From assembly GCA_049363815.1 (NCBI GenBank), contig JBMQEM010000071.1, positions 13,599 to 77,598 on the forward strand: a DNA stretch of 64,000 nt, read 5' to 3'. The position numbers and the translations under genes were made by a program. Below the pieces are notes generated by a model, which worked only from the letters and a program-made list of their open reading frames with translations, did no database searches and was not told the DNA's origin. This document shows, in pieces, positions 48,501 to 56,715 of this stretch (position 1 is the first letter of the stretch; the number at the start of each line of letters is the position of its first letter). The stretch is from JADKIH01 sp049363815 (GTDB lineage: Bacteria; Bacteroidota; Bacteroidia; AKYH767-A; 2013-40CM-41-45).

Positions 48501-49096
48501 TCAATCCAATGGCCATTGAAGCTTATACTGAGATCAGCGAACGACATACTTTCATCATCACACAAAAAGACGATCTTGCCCGTGCAAAAGAATCATTGCT
48601 GAAAACAATTGAAGAAATCGAGATCACTGCAAAGGAAAACTTCATGCATGCTTTCACAATGATCCGTGAAAACTTCATTAAAGTATTCCGCTCACTATTT
48701 ACCCAGGACGATGATTGTGATCTTGTATTAATGGATCCGTCTAACCCTACAGAAAGTGATGTTCAGATCATAGCAAAACCAAAAGGCAAACGTCCACTAT
48801 CGATCAGCCAGCTGTCAGGAGGAGAAAAAACTCTTACTGCAACTGCCCTTCTTTTCGGAATTTATCTTTTGAAACCTGCACCATTCTGTATCTTCGATGA
48901 GGTTGACGCTCCATTGGATGATATGAATATCGACAAGTTCAACAACATCATCCGTAAATTCTCGCAAGAGTCTCAATTCATCATAATCACCCACAATAAA
49001 CGTACAATGGCTGCTACAGACATCATGTACGGTATTACAATGGTTGAGCAGGGTGTGACGCAAGTCGTTCCTGTGGATCTGACGGAGATGGCATAA
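45542..49096 (+). CDS. smc: Chromosome segregation ATPase SMC
   Basis: 1184 residues, the full SMC plan. The N-terminal head has Walker A GPNGSGKSN; a long coiled coil follows; the hinge lies at about 500-650 (EGYPESLRYLRKNS ... GRANFFILKNF); a second coiled coil leads to the C-terminal head with signature LSGGEKTLTA and Walker B FCIFDEVDAPLDD. With ScpA and ScpB it compacts and separates the chromosome. ScpAB are not in the window. It is transcribed alone from a promoter just upstream and ends in a hairpin. Confidence 0.97.
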   Translation: MRLTSLEIKGFKSFGDKVTIHFDKGVTSIVGPNGSGKSNVVDSIRWVLGEQKTRMLRSEKMENIIFNGNKNRKPASLAEVSLSFENTKNILPTEYSTVTITRRLYRTGESEYLLNNVTCRLKDITDLFLDTGIGSDSYAIIELKMVDEILNDKHNAIKNLLEEAAGISKYKIRKKQTLQKLEDTDNDLKRVDDLLFEIERNMKQLESQAKKTERYYKLKGLYKELSTELALFTISGSKQTFDDLLAQETKQQEDKIAYDTQLDTNEAELQHVKLVALDREKELSESQKVLNDKISFIRQYENDKKVSNEKLTHLKDKEASLSNQLSNDKANLIATQDQLKQIEEDRFNEEAALEQLQNQLTELKAALDITRSGHDQMKSDIHRMTSEAQGIQVSMHESEKSLAITQTKKDSLQKEIDRLSSDTTEKQTEHDELHTKAEASRTLKEEKEKALNSLLEGEENLAHDIIRLDEELKKYTEEVISEGRKLDAKQNEFNLTKSLLENLEGYPESLRYLRKNSSFTNRAPLFSEILNCQAEYKSAIENYLDPYMNYFVIENIEEASKAVNLLSEASKGRANFFILKNFEGTPVTNSDSIQDCIPALSIIDVEEKYQDLCNYLLRNVYVVTENQENTPFLQQDNTGMSFISKNGKFCRTRHALSGGSVGLFDGKRIGRAKHLENLSKEITTLSGELEKTKTSRDEVQSKLQHSKQTKERLTSEKNRLNQEVNKATHEFSSLKNKAEHLFTSVENNKKIVEGLYMQLHAIDDTLQQNNLSFQEHLLQLRLQHDDISGQLTNLQAEFNTLTETMNGQSTGYNQHHIVVIQQQNKIANIIRDHAYKTGLQETLNKNIITNTEEVENVQMRIKELLDTSTDFDSQLIGLYEEKEVLDQSVAAIEAEYFKSRGAIDELETKIRNIRHQREQCDQLGTAIKDKTMELKISLNSLKERLSVEFNIDINEIIDKDPNPEYNEEELREKVNKQKGQLDNYGPINPMAIEAYTEISERHTFIITQKDDLARAKESLLKTIEEIEITAKENFMHAFTMIRENFIKVFRSLFTQDDDCDLVLMDPSNPTESDVQIIAKPKGKRPLSISQLSGGEKTLTATALLFGIYLLKPAPFCIFDEVDAPLDDMNIDKFNNIIRKFSQESQFIIITHNKRTMAATDIMYGITMVEQGVTQVVPVDLTEMA

Positions 49097-49098
49097 TT

Positions 49099-49180
49099 TA
49101 CTTACTCCTTTTGTTTCTCTGAAACCTGCACTTACTCTAAGATGAGATTAAGTGCAGGTTCAAGAGAAAGAGTAAGTAAG
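49099..49180. terminator. Bidirectional hairpin between smc and the S41-like gene
   Basis: CTTACTC at 49101-49107 and CCTGCACTTA at about 49125-49134 pair with TAAGTGCAGG and GAGTAAG in 49149-49178, an imperfect stem of about 28 bases with a short loop. It lies between convergent stops. Confidence 0.7.
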
Positions 49181-49183
49181 AAA

Positions 49184-50458
49184 CTACCGCCCATTATTTT
49201 TTACCCACTTGTACACCGGATCAACGCCATTTAAAAAGTCCTCAAAAGTAATTTCACATTTAATGTCGGGCTCTAATGTCTTAGGATCTCCTGATACCCT
49301 TTTGAAATACCACGTCGAATAAATTATTTCAATATCTGACGATGGTAAATTAAACGAATTTACAGATCCATAATGGTTTGGTTTTCCTGATGTTTCCTCT
49401 CCTATAAAAACTGCCTTTGTTGAACGCTTAAAATCATTAGCATTGAGAATTGCAGAAGAAAAGGTTCGCCTGCCAATAGCGACATATAGTTTATTTCTCT
49501 TATTGAGTTGTTTCATTCCGCCAAGCTGTTTAATAAAATCCATTGCCTGCAATGATGAACCACCTGAATTCGCTCTCATATCGAAGATCATTTTTTTTAC
49601 AGGTTTTTCCTTAAGGGTTTTTAAGACCGACTGGTAAAACGGTATAAATGCCGGAAGACTATCTGCCCTTTCCTTATTACCATATCGTTGCTCCAATTCC
49701 TTTCCCCAACACCTTCTGTATTTAACGAAATATATTGAGTCCTCTTCATAATATTGTTCGGAAAAATAATTACTATAAGGTTTCTTGGAAAAAAGCTTCT
49801 CAACATACCCGGTATCTACGACCAGACTATCATAATAGGTTTTAGCTATGAGTTTGCCTTCTATTTTCCTGTTTCCGGAATCCTCAACTTCCAAAGTTGC
49901 TGTGGAATCGGACATGAAACCAAAATAATTTAAAATCTGACTATAGAAAAGGAAATTTGGAACAAAACGTTTCAAACAAGCATCATTGTCAACCACAAAT
50001 AAAGTACTCAGGCTATCAACAATTCTTTGCAGTGGAAATCCATTAATGCTTTTTAATTTCCCTCCTAACAAACTGCGATTCTCCTTTTCGATTAGAACAA
50101 TATGTATTCCATCCGGAAACCAAACTGTACCGAAGGAAAGAATTTTGTCTTTGCTCAGAAAATTATTAATATCTAGTGAAGTATGCGAGTCTCCAATTCT
50201 GGTAATTATCTGCTGCAACTTTATCGCCACTTGCAAATCACTTAAATCTCCGGTTTGAGCAATCAATGCATCAAGGCTTGAATTGAACTCTTCGCGTGAA
50301 TATTTAAAGAAAAGATTTTTGTGCTTTTGAGGGAGTTCCGTTTTTAAATATTCGATATCGCTTTTCCAGTCAATCAGTGAATCGGTTTGCGCTGCAAGTG
50401 GTCCAACATGAAATTGAAATACAAATGCAGTCAGAAAAATAAAATACTTCATGTTCAT
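49184..50458 (-). CDS. Exported S41-like (C-terminal processing) peptidase
   Basis: 424 residues with a signal peptide ending in LAAQ. The last 160 residues resemble the S41 core: MIFDMRANSGGSSL, then GRRTFSSAILNAN, where the second Ser is at the nucleophile place, and FIGEETSGKPNHYG, followed by the usual EPDI..E closing. A clear PDZ domain is not seen; the N-terminal helical region is unlike CtpA. Placement in the periplasm or outside is expected. Either an active protease with an altered substrate site or an inactive relative; the catalytic Lys is not confirmed by eye. It stands alone. Confidence 0.72.
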   Translation of the reverse strand: MNMKYFIFLTAFVFQFHVGPLAAQTDSLIDWKSDIEYLKTELPQKHKNLFFKYSREEFNSSLDALIAQTGDLSDLQVAIKLQQIITRIGDSHTSLDINNFLSKDKILSFGTVWFPDGIHIVLIEKENRSLLGGKLKSINGFPLQRIVDSLSTLFVVDNDACLKRFVPNFLFYSQILNYFGFMSDSTATLEVEDSGNRKIEGKLIAKTYYDSLVVDTGYVEKLFSKKPYSNYFSEQYYEEDSIYFVKYRRCWGKELEQRYGNKERADSLPAFIPFYQSVLKTLKEKPVKKMIFDMRANSGGSSLQAMDFIKQLGGMKQLNKRNKLYVAIGRRTFSSAILNANDFKRSTKAVFIGEETSGKPNHYGSVNSFNLPSSDIEIIYSTWYFKRVSGDPKTLEPDIKCEITFEDFLNGVDPVYKWVKNNGR

Positions 50459-50639
50459 TTAAATATTCTTACCACATGGCATAAACTGATAACCTTGTAG
50501 CGGTGGCTTAGATATTGCGAAGTTATAAACGAAGGGACATAATCCAAATTAAATGTCCGTCGATAAATACAATATGCCCCATTAATTACCCATTACCCAA
50601 TTATCTTAACCGTTTATCGTAGATAATAATTCCCGCATT

Positions 50640-51428
50640 ATGAACACAGCCAAAATTAAATCTATACAAATTGAAAAAGCAGGGGGATTTCTTTCCGATG
50701 TTGCTGATGCATCTCTGTTTATTTCTCAGATAATAAAAGCGACTTTTTCACGCCATTTTGAATTCAAAGAGTTCATAAACCAATGTTTCCAGATTGGGAA
50801 CAAATCAGTGGCGCTTGTATCTATCACAGGTCTGATCATGGGGCTTGTGCTGACCATACAATCCAGGCCTGTCCTGGTTGACTTTGGTGCAGTTTCAATG
50901 CTTCCGGGAATGGTAGCCATTTCGCTGATAAGGGAAATGGGGCCTGTCATCACTGCGCTGATCTGTGCAGGAAAGATCGGCTCAGGAATGGGCGCAGAAT
51001 TAGGCTCAATGAAAGTAACAGAGCAGATCGAAGCGATGGAAGTTTCATCAACCAATCCAATGCGGTTTCTTGTAGTTACAAGGGTTCTTGCTGCAACACT
51101 GATGATTCCGATCCTAATTCTCTATGCTGACATTCTGGGAATATTCGGAAGCTGGCTCGGAGCAAATATCAAAGGTGATGTCACCCTGCTGCTTTTTTTC
51201 AATCAGGCATTTTCCAATGTTGAATTTATTGACTTCCTGCCGGCGGTGATCAAATCCTTCTTCTTTGGGGCGGTGATCGGCATGGTAGGATGCTATAAGG
51301 GATATAATGCCGGTCGTGGAACAGAAAGTGTAGGACTAGCTGCAAATTCCGCAGTTGTACTCTCCTCATTGCTGGTGATCGTTGTGGATGTCATTGCAGT
51401 ACAAATTACTGATATCATGATGTCATGA
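50640..51428 (+). CDS. mlaE: ABC transporter permease, MlaE family
   Basis: 262 residues with about five membrane helices. Family motifs: FKEFINQCFQIGNKSVALVSITG, ALICAGKIGSGMGAELGSMKVTEQIEAMEV and GYNAGRGTESVGLAANSAVV. It is the membrane part of a phospholipid transporter that maintains outer-membrane lipid asymmetry. The stop overlaps the ATPase start by four bases (ATGA), which couples translation. MlaB is absent, as commonly in this phylum. Confidence 0.93.
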   Translation: MNTAKIKSIQIEKAGGFLSDVADASLFISQIIKATFSRHFEFKEFINQCFQIGNKSVALVSITGLIMGLVLTIQSRPVLVDFGAVSMLPGMVAISLIREMGPVITALICAGKIGSGMGAELGSMKVTEQIEAMEVSSTNPMRFLVVTRVLAATLMIPILILYADILGIFGSWLGANIKGDVTLLLFFNQAFSNVEFIDFLPAVIKSFFFGAVIGMVGCYKGYNAGRGTESVGLAANSAVVLSSLLVIVVDVIAVQITDIMMS

Positions 51429-52204
51429 AAACAGAAGAAAACAATATTGATCAGGCTACATCTCCTCTGAGTACAAATGATCCCGCAATTGAAATTAAAA
51501 ATCTTAAAAAGTCCTTCGGCACTCAGGAAGTTTTGAAGGATATTTCACTAAAGTTAAGGACAGGTGAGAATCTGGTAGTATTAGGGAAATCGGGTACCGG
51601 GAAATCGGTTCTTATAAAACTAATTGTCGGACTCCTTTCATCTGACAGCGGTGAAATAAATGTATTTGGAAAAAATGTTCTTGAAATCGATAAAAAAACT
51701 CTTGCAGAGATCCGTAAAAAAATCGGATTCCTCTTCCAAAGTGGTGCACTCTATGATTCCATGACTGTAAAACAAAATCTTGAATTTCCATTACGAAGAA
51801 TAAAGAAGGACCTGAACGAAAAACAAATTGACGCCAAGGTGCTGGAAGTACTAGAAAACGTTGGTCTGGCAGACGCATTAAATAAAATGCCATCTCAGTT
51901 ATCAGGAGGTATGCGGAAGCGCATCAGTCTGGCCCGGACGATCATTGTAGACCCACAAATCATGTTGTATGATGAACCTACTACCGGACTCGACCCTGTT
52001 ACTTCAGACGAAATCAGCGTGCTGATCAATGAAGTAAAAGAGAAATATAAAACATCATCGATCATCATAACGCACGATATAAAATGTGCACTTCATACTG
52101 CCGACCGTATCGTAATGCTAGACGACGGAAAAATTTACAAAGAAGGTAATCCGGAAGACTTCACTTCTTCAGAAGATAAACTGATCAGATCCTTTTTCAA
52201 CTAA
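51425..52204 (+). CDS. mlaF: ABC transporter ATPase, MlaF family
   Basis: 259 residues. Walker A GKSGTGKS, Q loop LFQSGALYDSMTV, signature LSGGMRKR, Walker B IMLYDEPTTGLDP and H-loop IITHDI are all present. LSGGMRKR is the variant typical of MlaF. It powers lipid movement by MlaE. The next gene, an MCE protein, starts 20 bases downstream. Confidence 0.95.
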   Translation: MKTEENNIDQATSPLSTNDPAIEIKNLKKSFGTQEVLKDISLKLRTGENLVVLGKSGTGKSVLIKLIVGLLSSDSGEINVFGKNVLEIDKKTLAEIRKKIGFLFQSGALYDSMTVKQNLEFPLRRIKKDLNEKQIDAKVLEVLENVGLADALNKMPSQLSGGMRKRISLARTIIVDPQIMLYDEPTTGLDPVTSDEISVLINEVKEKYKTSSIIITHDIKCALHTADRIVMLDDGKIYKEGNPEDFTSSEDKLIRSFFN

Positions 52205-52224
52205 TAAAAACACAGAACTAAATT

Positions 52225-52956
52225 ATGGAAGCACATTCTCAAAAATTTAAAATTCGACTTGGCTTATTTATAACAGGCGGAATATTGTTATTCGTTATTG
52301 CTATTTTTGTTATCGGACGACAAAAAAATCTGTTCAATCCGGTTTTCAATCTGACTTCAACGTTTTATAACGTTAGCGGATTGCAGGTTGGAAACAACAT
52401 CAGGTTCTCGGGTATTAATGTCGGTACCGTTGATAACATCAGAATAATTAATGACTCCACCGTAAAGGTCGATATGATCATCCGTCAGGAAATCAAACAA
52501 TTTATCAAGGAAGACTGCGAAGTTGCCATTGGATCTGAAGGATTAATTGGCGATAGATTGCTTATCATTACACAAGGAAGTTCAAATGCCGGTCCTGCTG
52601 TTGAAGGCCAGGAACTAGGATCTATTGAACCGGTTGAAACAGATGCTATTATGGCCAGTCTGGAAGTAACTGCAGGAAATGCCGAGATTATTTCAGAATC
52701 CCTTGCAGAGATCATGATAAAGATCAACAGCGGACAAGGAACTTTAGGCCGTTTAATTCAGGATTCAACCATTGCTGAAAATTTCAATCAGACAATGCTT
52801 AATCTGAAAAAAAGCAGTCAGGGATTAAATCAGAATATGGAAGCTGCTAAACACAACTTTTTGCTGAGAGGATACTTTAACAAAAAAGCGCGTGAAGCTG
52901 AACGGAAACAAAAAGAAGCGGAAGAAAGAAAGAAGAAAACGAAAAGTGAGAAGTAA
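52225..52956 (+). CDS. mlaD: MCE-domain substrate-binding protein, MlaD family
   Basis: 243 residues. One N-terminal membrane helix (LGLFITGGILLFVIAIFVIG) anchors an MCE domain (TFYNVSGLQVGNNIRFSGINVGTVDNIRI, VAIGSEGLIGDRLLIITQG), followed by a helical stretch and a highly charged Lys/Glu tail. It forms the periplasmic lipid channel ring on MlaE. The charged tail differs from the E. coli protein. Third gene of the mlaEFD operon. Confidence 0.93.
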   Translation: MEAHSQKFKIRLGLFITGGILLFVIAIFVIGRQKNLFNPVFNLTSTFYNVSGLQVGNNIRFSGINVGTVDNIRIINDSTVKVDMIIRQEIKQFIKEDCEVAIGSEGLIGDRLLIITQGSSNAGPAVEGQELGSIEPVETDAIMASLEVTAGNAEIISESLAEIMIKINSGQGTLGRLIQDSTIAENFNQTMLNLKKSSQGLNQNMEAAKHNFLLRGYFNKKAREAERKQKEAEERKKKTKSEK

Positions 52957-53010
52957 AGAATGAAACATACTAATTTTCATTCTAAATAATAGTACATTCC
53001 GGGTAATTAG

Positions 53011-53040
53011 TAAGTGGTGATAATTAATAGAACCACTCAC
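53011..53040 (+). terminator. Candidate hairpin after the mla operon
   Basis: TAAGTGGT pairs with ACCACTCA over a loop of about 13 bases, 55 bases after the mlaD stop. There is no T run, so this is a weak call. Confidence 0.4.
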
Positions 53041-53083
53041 AACAAACATCAAACAATACATCAACTCTCAATATCAACAAACA

Positions 53084-53908
53084 ATGGAACTAATCAGAGG
53101 CACGGACATTTACATCAAAGTCAATAACGTCAGGGTTTGCTACAATGATTCCGGTGATAGTGAAATTCCGATCCTTTTTATTCACGGATTTCCTTTCAAT
53201 AAAGATTCGTGGCAGCCTCAGGTTGACTTTCTCCGGGAGAGGCACAGAGTTATTACTTATGATATCAGAGGGTTCGGAAAATCTGAACTTGGAGATGAAA
53301 CCAGTATTATTCAGTGTGCTGATGATCTGATCGGATTAATGGATGCACTCGAAATTCCAAAAGCAATTGTTTGCGGATTATCAATGGGCGGATATATTCT
53401 GATGAATGCCGTTCATCGCTATCCTGATCGGTTTGAAGGATTGATCCTTGCCGATACTCAATGCAATGCTGACACTCCCGAGGGAAAAGAAAAGCGATAT
53501 CAAAGTATCGAAAAGATAAATGCTGATGGAACACAGGAATATGCCGACGCATCACTGAAAAATCTCTTCTGTAAAAATACCTTTGAAAATAACAGTGAAC
53601 TTGTAAGCAGCATCAGAGATGTCATTACTTCCACACCATCCAAATCAATAACTTCAACCCTTGAAGCCCTGGCAGATCGCCCTGAAGCCTGCCCTTTTCT
53701 AAGTGAAATTTCCTGCTTCACGTTGATCATTTGTGGCAAAGAGGATTCAATTACCCCAGTGGCCAAAGCAGAATTTCTCAATTCAACAATTAAAAACTCA
53801 TCACTGGTGATCATCGATAACGCAGGGCATTTATCAAACCTTGAAAACCCTGATGATTTTAATCATTCTATCGGAAAATTCATAACTAAGACATTGTCCC
53901 GGTTCTGA
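53084..53908 (+). CDS. Alpha/beta hydrolase
   Basis: 274 residues. The fold is complete: oxyanion loop FIHGFPFNKDSW, nucleophile elbow GLSMGG, acid residue in ICGKEDSITP and histidine in NAGHLSNLE. The size and motifs resemble enol-lactonase or esterase members, but no aromatic degradation gene is close, so the substrate is unknown. It lies 127 bases after mlaD and 70 before yihY on the same strand; cotranscription is possible. No signal peptide. Confidence 0.9.
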   Translation: MELIRGTDIYIKVNNVRVCYNDSGDSEIPILFIHGFPFNKDSWQPQVDFLRERHRVITYDIRGFGKSELGDETSIIQCADDLIGLMDALEIPKAIVCGLSMGGYILMNAVHRYPDRFEGLILADTQCNADTPEGKEKRYQSIEKINADGTQEYADASLKNLFCKNTFENNSELVSSIRDVITSTPSKSITSTLEALADRPEACPFLSEISCFTLIICGKEDSITPVAKAEFLNSTIKNSSLVIIDNAGHLSNLENPDDFNHSIGKFITKTLSRF

Positions 53909-53978
53909 AAATCATTTAACTTCTGTTCTCAATTTTTAAATCAAATAAAAGAAGCTAAACAAATATTGCATCAAAGTT

Positions 53979-54905
53979 ATGAAGCCGATTAAACTAGTAA
54001 ATATCCTGAAAAATACCGGTCACTTACTGAAAGAAACTTTTCATGAATTTATTGACGACAATGGCATTAAGCTGGGTGCAGCTCTCTCCTATTATACTGT
54101 GTTTTCACTTCCACCTTTGCTGATCATCATCATCAGCCTTAGTGGATTCTTTTTTGGAGCTGAAGCTGTCAGAGGTGAGATCTTCGGACAGATCAACGGT
54201 CTTGTTGGCAATGATGCAGCGTTGCAGATTCAGGAAACAATAAAAAATGTCAAGCTATCACATGCAAGTACTTTTGCAACGATACTAAGTGCTATCATCC
54301 TCCTGATCGGTGCTTCAGGAGTCTTTGTGGAAATTCAGGATTCGATAAATTACATCTGGGGAATAAAAGCAAAACCCAAGCGAGGACTTGTTAAATTTTT
54401 AAAGAACAGATTGATGTCATTTTCCATGATTGGATCAGTAGGCTTCTTACTTATGGTTGGACTGATCGTAAATTCATTGATGGACGTTTTGAATAACAGG
54501 CTTGAAAGAATATTTCCTGTCAACATGATCTTCCTCTTCTATACAATGAATTTGATAATGGTATTCCTGATCATCACCTTACTCTTTACAGTCATCTTTA
54601 AAACCCTTCCTGACGGAAAAATCGCATGGAAAGACAGTCTGGTTGGTGCAGCTTTTACTGCATTTTTATTCATGATCGGTAAATTTGCTATTGGCGCTTA
54701 CCTGGGAAATTCAGCTCAGGATGATATTTATGGCGCCGCCGGATCAGTTGTACTTATCCTGATCTGGGTTTACTATTCTGCTATCATTCTTTACTTCGGA
54801 GCGGAATTTACAAAGGTCTATGCTCACGAGCATGGAATGAAGATCATACCAAATGCCTACTCAGTACTTATTTCCAAAGTTAAGGAAGAGATTGAGACTG
54901 ACTAA
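53979..54905 (+). CDS. YihY/BrkB-family membrane protein
   Basis: 308 residues with six predicted membrane helices. It has the family opening DDNGIKLGAALSYYTVFSLPPLLIIIISL and closing AGSVVLILIWVYYSAIILYFGAEFTKVYA. The family is conserved in the inner membrane and once was misread as RNase BN; its true role is not established. The stop overlaps the convergent FAD oxidoreductase stop by four bases, so there is no room for a terminator between the two. Confidence 0.92.
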   Translation: MKPIKLVNILKNTGHLLKETFHEFIDDNGIKLGAALSYYTVFSLPPLLIIIISLSGFFFGAEAVRGEIFGQINGLVGNDAALQIQETIKNVKLSHASTFATILSAIILLIGASGVFVEIQDSINYIWGIKAKPKRGLVKFLKNRLMSFSMIGSVGFLLMVGLIVNSLMDVLNNRLERIFPVNMIFLFYTMNLIMVFLIITLLFTVIFKTLPDGKIAWKDSLVGAAFTAFLFMIGKFAIGAYLGNSAQDDIYGAAGSVVLILIWVYYSAIILYFGAEFTKVYAHEHGMKIIPNAYSVLISKVKEEIETD

Positions 54906-56017
54906 AAGGGTTTCCCGTGAGTTGTACTGATCACCTTATTTGCAAGTAAAGATGAATTCCTGAACAAGGCAATAACTCCTTTTGTCAAAACCGGAAACTC
55001 AGAAAGTTTCTGAAGATATCTGCTGAACTTGATCCTGTTTTCAAATTCATTACTCCAGAATTTTCTGTAATTCGAATTTAATTCTCCGATTGTCAAATTG
55101 CCACTGAAAAACTTCTCCATTTCCCCTGCCAGAATGAATGATGAACGCAATGCCATGCTCATTCCATTGCCTGTTATCGGCGAAATACTTCCCGCAGAAT
55201 CTCCCAGATAGAAAATGCCATCATTCACAGATTTTTTAATATTAAAATTGATTCCACTGATCGTAACCGGAGTTTTGAAAAGAAAGGACGAAGAGTCAAA
55301 TATTTTTCTGAGACTCTCATTTCTGAATAAAAACATCTTTTCCATTTCCGGAATTGAATTTCCTGCCTGAATCAGTTTTTCAGAATTCACAATGTAACAC
55401 AAACACGATTTTCCATCTTCAATGTCTGAAACCCCGCAATAACCACCCGGAAAATTATGTATCTCTATCTGCTCAGGGTCACGTTCAGTTTTTATGTGAT
55501 ACTTCACACCCACATAGTTGATTCTATTATGTTTCCGAACATTTTCTTTCGCCTCAAAATTTGATTTTCTTCCGCTTGCATTACATACCAGACGGGCTAT
55601 ATAATTTCCCGAAGTGGTTCTGACCAATTTCTCATTTTCCGATGACGTTATTACTTCAGAAACTTTCGTGTTCAGCACAATTTGAACACCGGCTTCTTCC
55701 GCTTTTTTATAAAGCAATTTCTCCAGCAGATATCTGCTGATCCCAAAACCACCAAGGTCAAGCCGGGTTTTATACTCTGATCTACCTGTTGACGTCAATA
55801 AAAAATTCTTTATTGCAGGTAAATTCAATAAACCGATCTGAGGACAAAGTTGCAAAAGATATTCATGTGACTCCATTGAAATGTACTCCCCGCAAACTTT
55901 ATGTCTGGGGTATTCTCCTTTTTCAAAAACAATAACTCTCCTTCCTCGTATTGCAAGATCGTTAGCAAGCGCAAGTCCAGCTAAACCACCACCGATTATT
56001 GCAACATCATAACTCAT
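54902..56017 (-). CDS. FAD-dependent oxidoreductase (geranylgeranyl reductase-like)
   Basis: 371 residues from the ATG at 56017, where MSYDVAIIGGGLAGLALA starts directly with the FAD-binding strand; an upstream ATG at 56056 adds 13 residues. The motifs are GGGLAGLAL, VIVFEKGEYPRHKVCGEYIS and FYLGDSAGSISPITGNGMSMAL. They place it among the geranylgeranyl reductase/monooxygenase flavoproteins that hydroxylate aromatic rings or reduce prenyl chains. The ATG overlaps the methyltransferase stop by four bases. In this operon it could hydroxylate the polyketide ring or reduce its prenyl tail. Confidence 0.85.
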   Translation of the reverse strand: MSYDVAIIGGGLAGLALANDLAIRGRRVIVFEKGEYPRHKVCGEYISMESHEYLLQLCPQIGLLNLPAIKNFLLTSTGRSEYKTRLDLGGFGISRYLLEKLLYKKAEEAGVQIVLNTKVSEVITSSENEKLVRTTSGNYIARLVCNASGRKSNFEAKENVRKHNRINYVGVKYHIKTERDPEQIEIHNFPGGYCGVSDIEDGKSCLCYIVNSEKLIQAGNSIPEMEKMFLFRNESLRKIFDSSSFLFKTPVTISGINFNIKKSVNDGIFYLGDSAGSISPITGNGMSMALRSSFILAGEMEKFFSGNLTIGELNSNYRKFWSNEFENRIKFSRYLQKLSEFPVLTKGVIALFRNSSLLANKVISTTHGKPF

Positions 56018-56715
56018 TTGCCTGCATAAATCAGATACCTGAATGCCCAGATCCATTTTACAGAGAAATCTGTATATCCGGAATTTTCTAAAAGTCCCTT
56101 GAGCTCGGTTTTCCTGAACCCTCGTAAAACTGATAAGGGTGCGTCATTCCTCACAAGTCTTGAACGTGAAAATAATTGCGTCAAAAATTTAATGCTATAA
56201 TATGCAACCGGATGGCGATGCAGGTCGTTAATCAAAAGAATGCAGTTATTTTCATAAGAGAACTGCATCAGTTTTTTTATTTCTTCATCTGTTAAATGAT
56301 GAATAAACAGACTGCAATGAATTACATCTATTGATTTCAGGAATTCTGCTGACAGATTTCTGTAATCATCGCAGATCAACATTTTATTATTTACACTTTC
56401 CAAGTTCTTAGTTGCATATGCCACACAATCAGCCTTTAGATCTACACCATAAAAAAAGACTTTTCGCTTAATTTTTCTTGCATATTCAGCCATTGTTCTG
56501 ATAGAATCACCGCCTCCAAATCCAATGTCGAGCACATTGATCACCTCCTGCTCCGATTTCCTGAAAACAATTTCCATTCCGGCAAGTGTAGCTTTGTAAC
56601 CTCCCAGTAATTTGTTAATTGAATGCAGTTCTTTTAAGTTCAGATCAAGCTCTGCTGTTTCAATTGATTCATTATCCAGAATTTCCTTACGTGTGGATCG
56701 ATGTAGAAACCGCAT
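56014..56715 (-). CDS. Class I SAM-dependent methyltransferase
   Basis: 233 residues. Motif I is VLDIGFGGGDSIRTMAEY; later come YGVDLKADCVAYA and a post-motif DVIHCSLFIHHLTDEEIKKL, a UbiE-like pattern. It should methylate a small molecule, most simply the product of the adjoining polyketide synthase. The start overlaps the synthase gene by 29 bases and the stop overlaps the flavoprotein start, so the three are coupled. Whether it adds the methyl to carbon or oxygen is not visible. Confidence 0.85.
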   Translation of the reverse strand: MRFLHRSTRKEILDNESIETAELDLNLKELHSINKLLGGYKATLAGMEIVFRKSEQEVINVLDIGFGGGDSIRTMAEYARKIKRKVFFYGVDLKADCVAYATKNLESVNNKMLICDDYRNLSAEFLKSIDVIHCSLFIHHLTDEEIKKLMQFSYENNCILLINDLHRHPVAYYSIKFLTQLFSRSRLVRNDAPLSVLRGFRKTELKGLLENSGYTDFSVKWIWAFRYLIYAGK

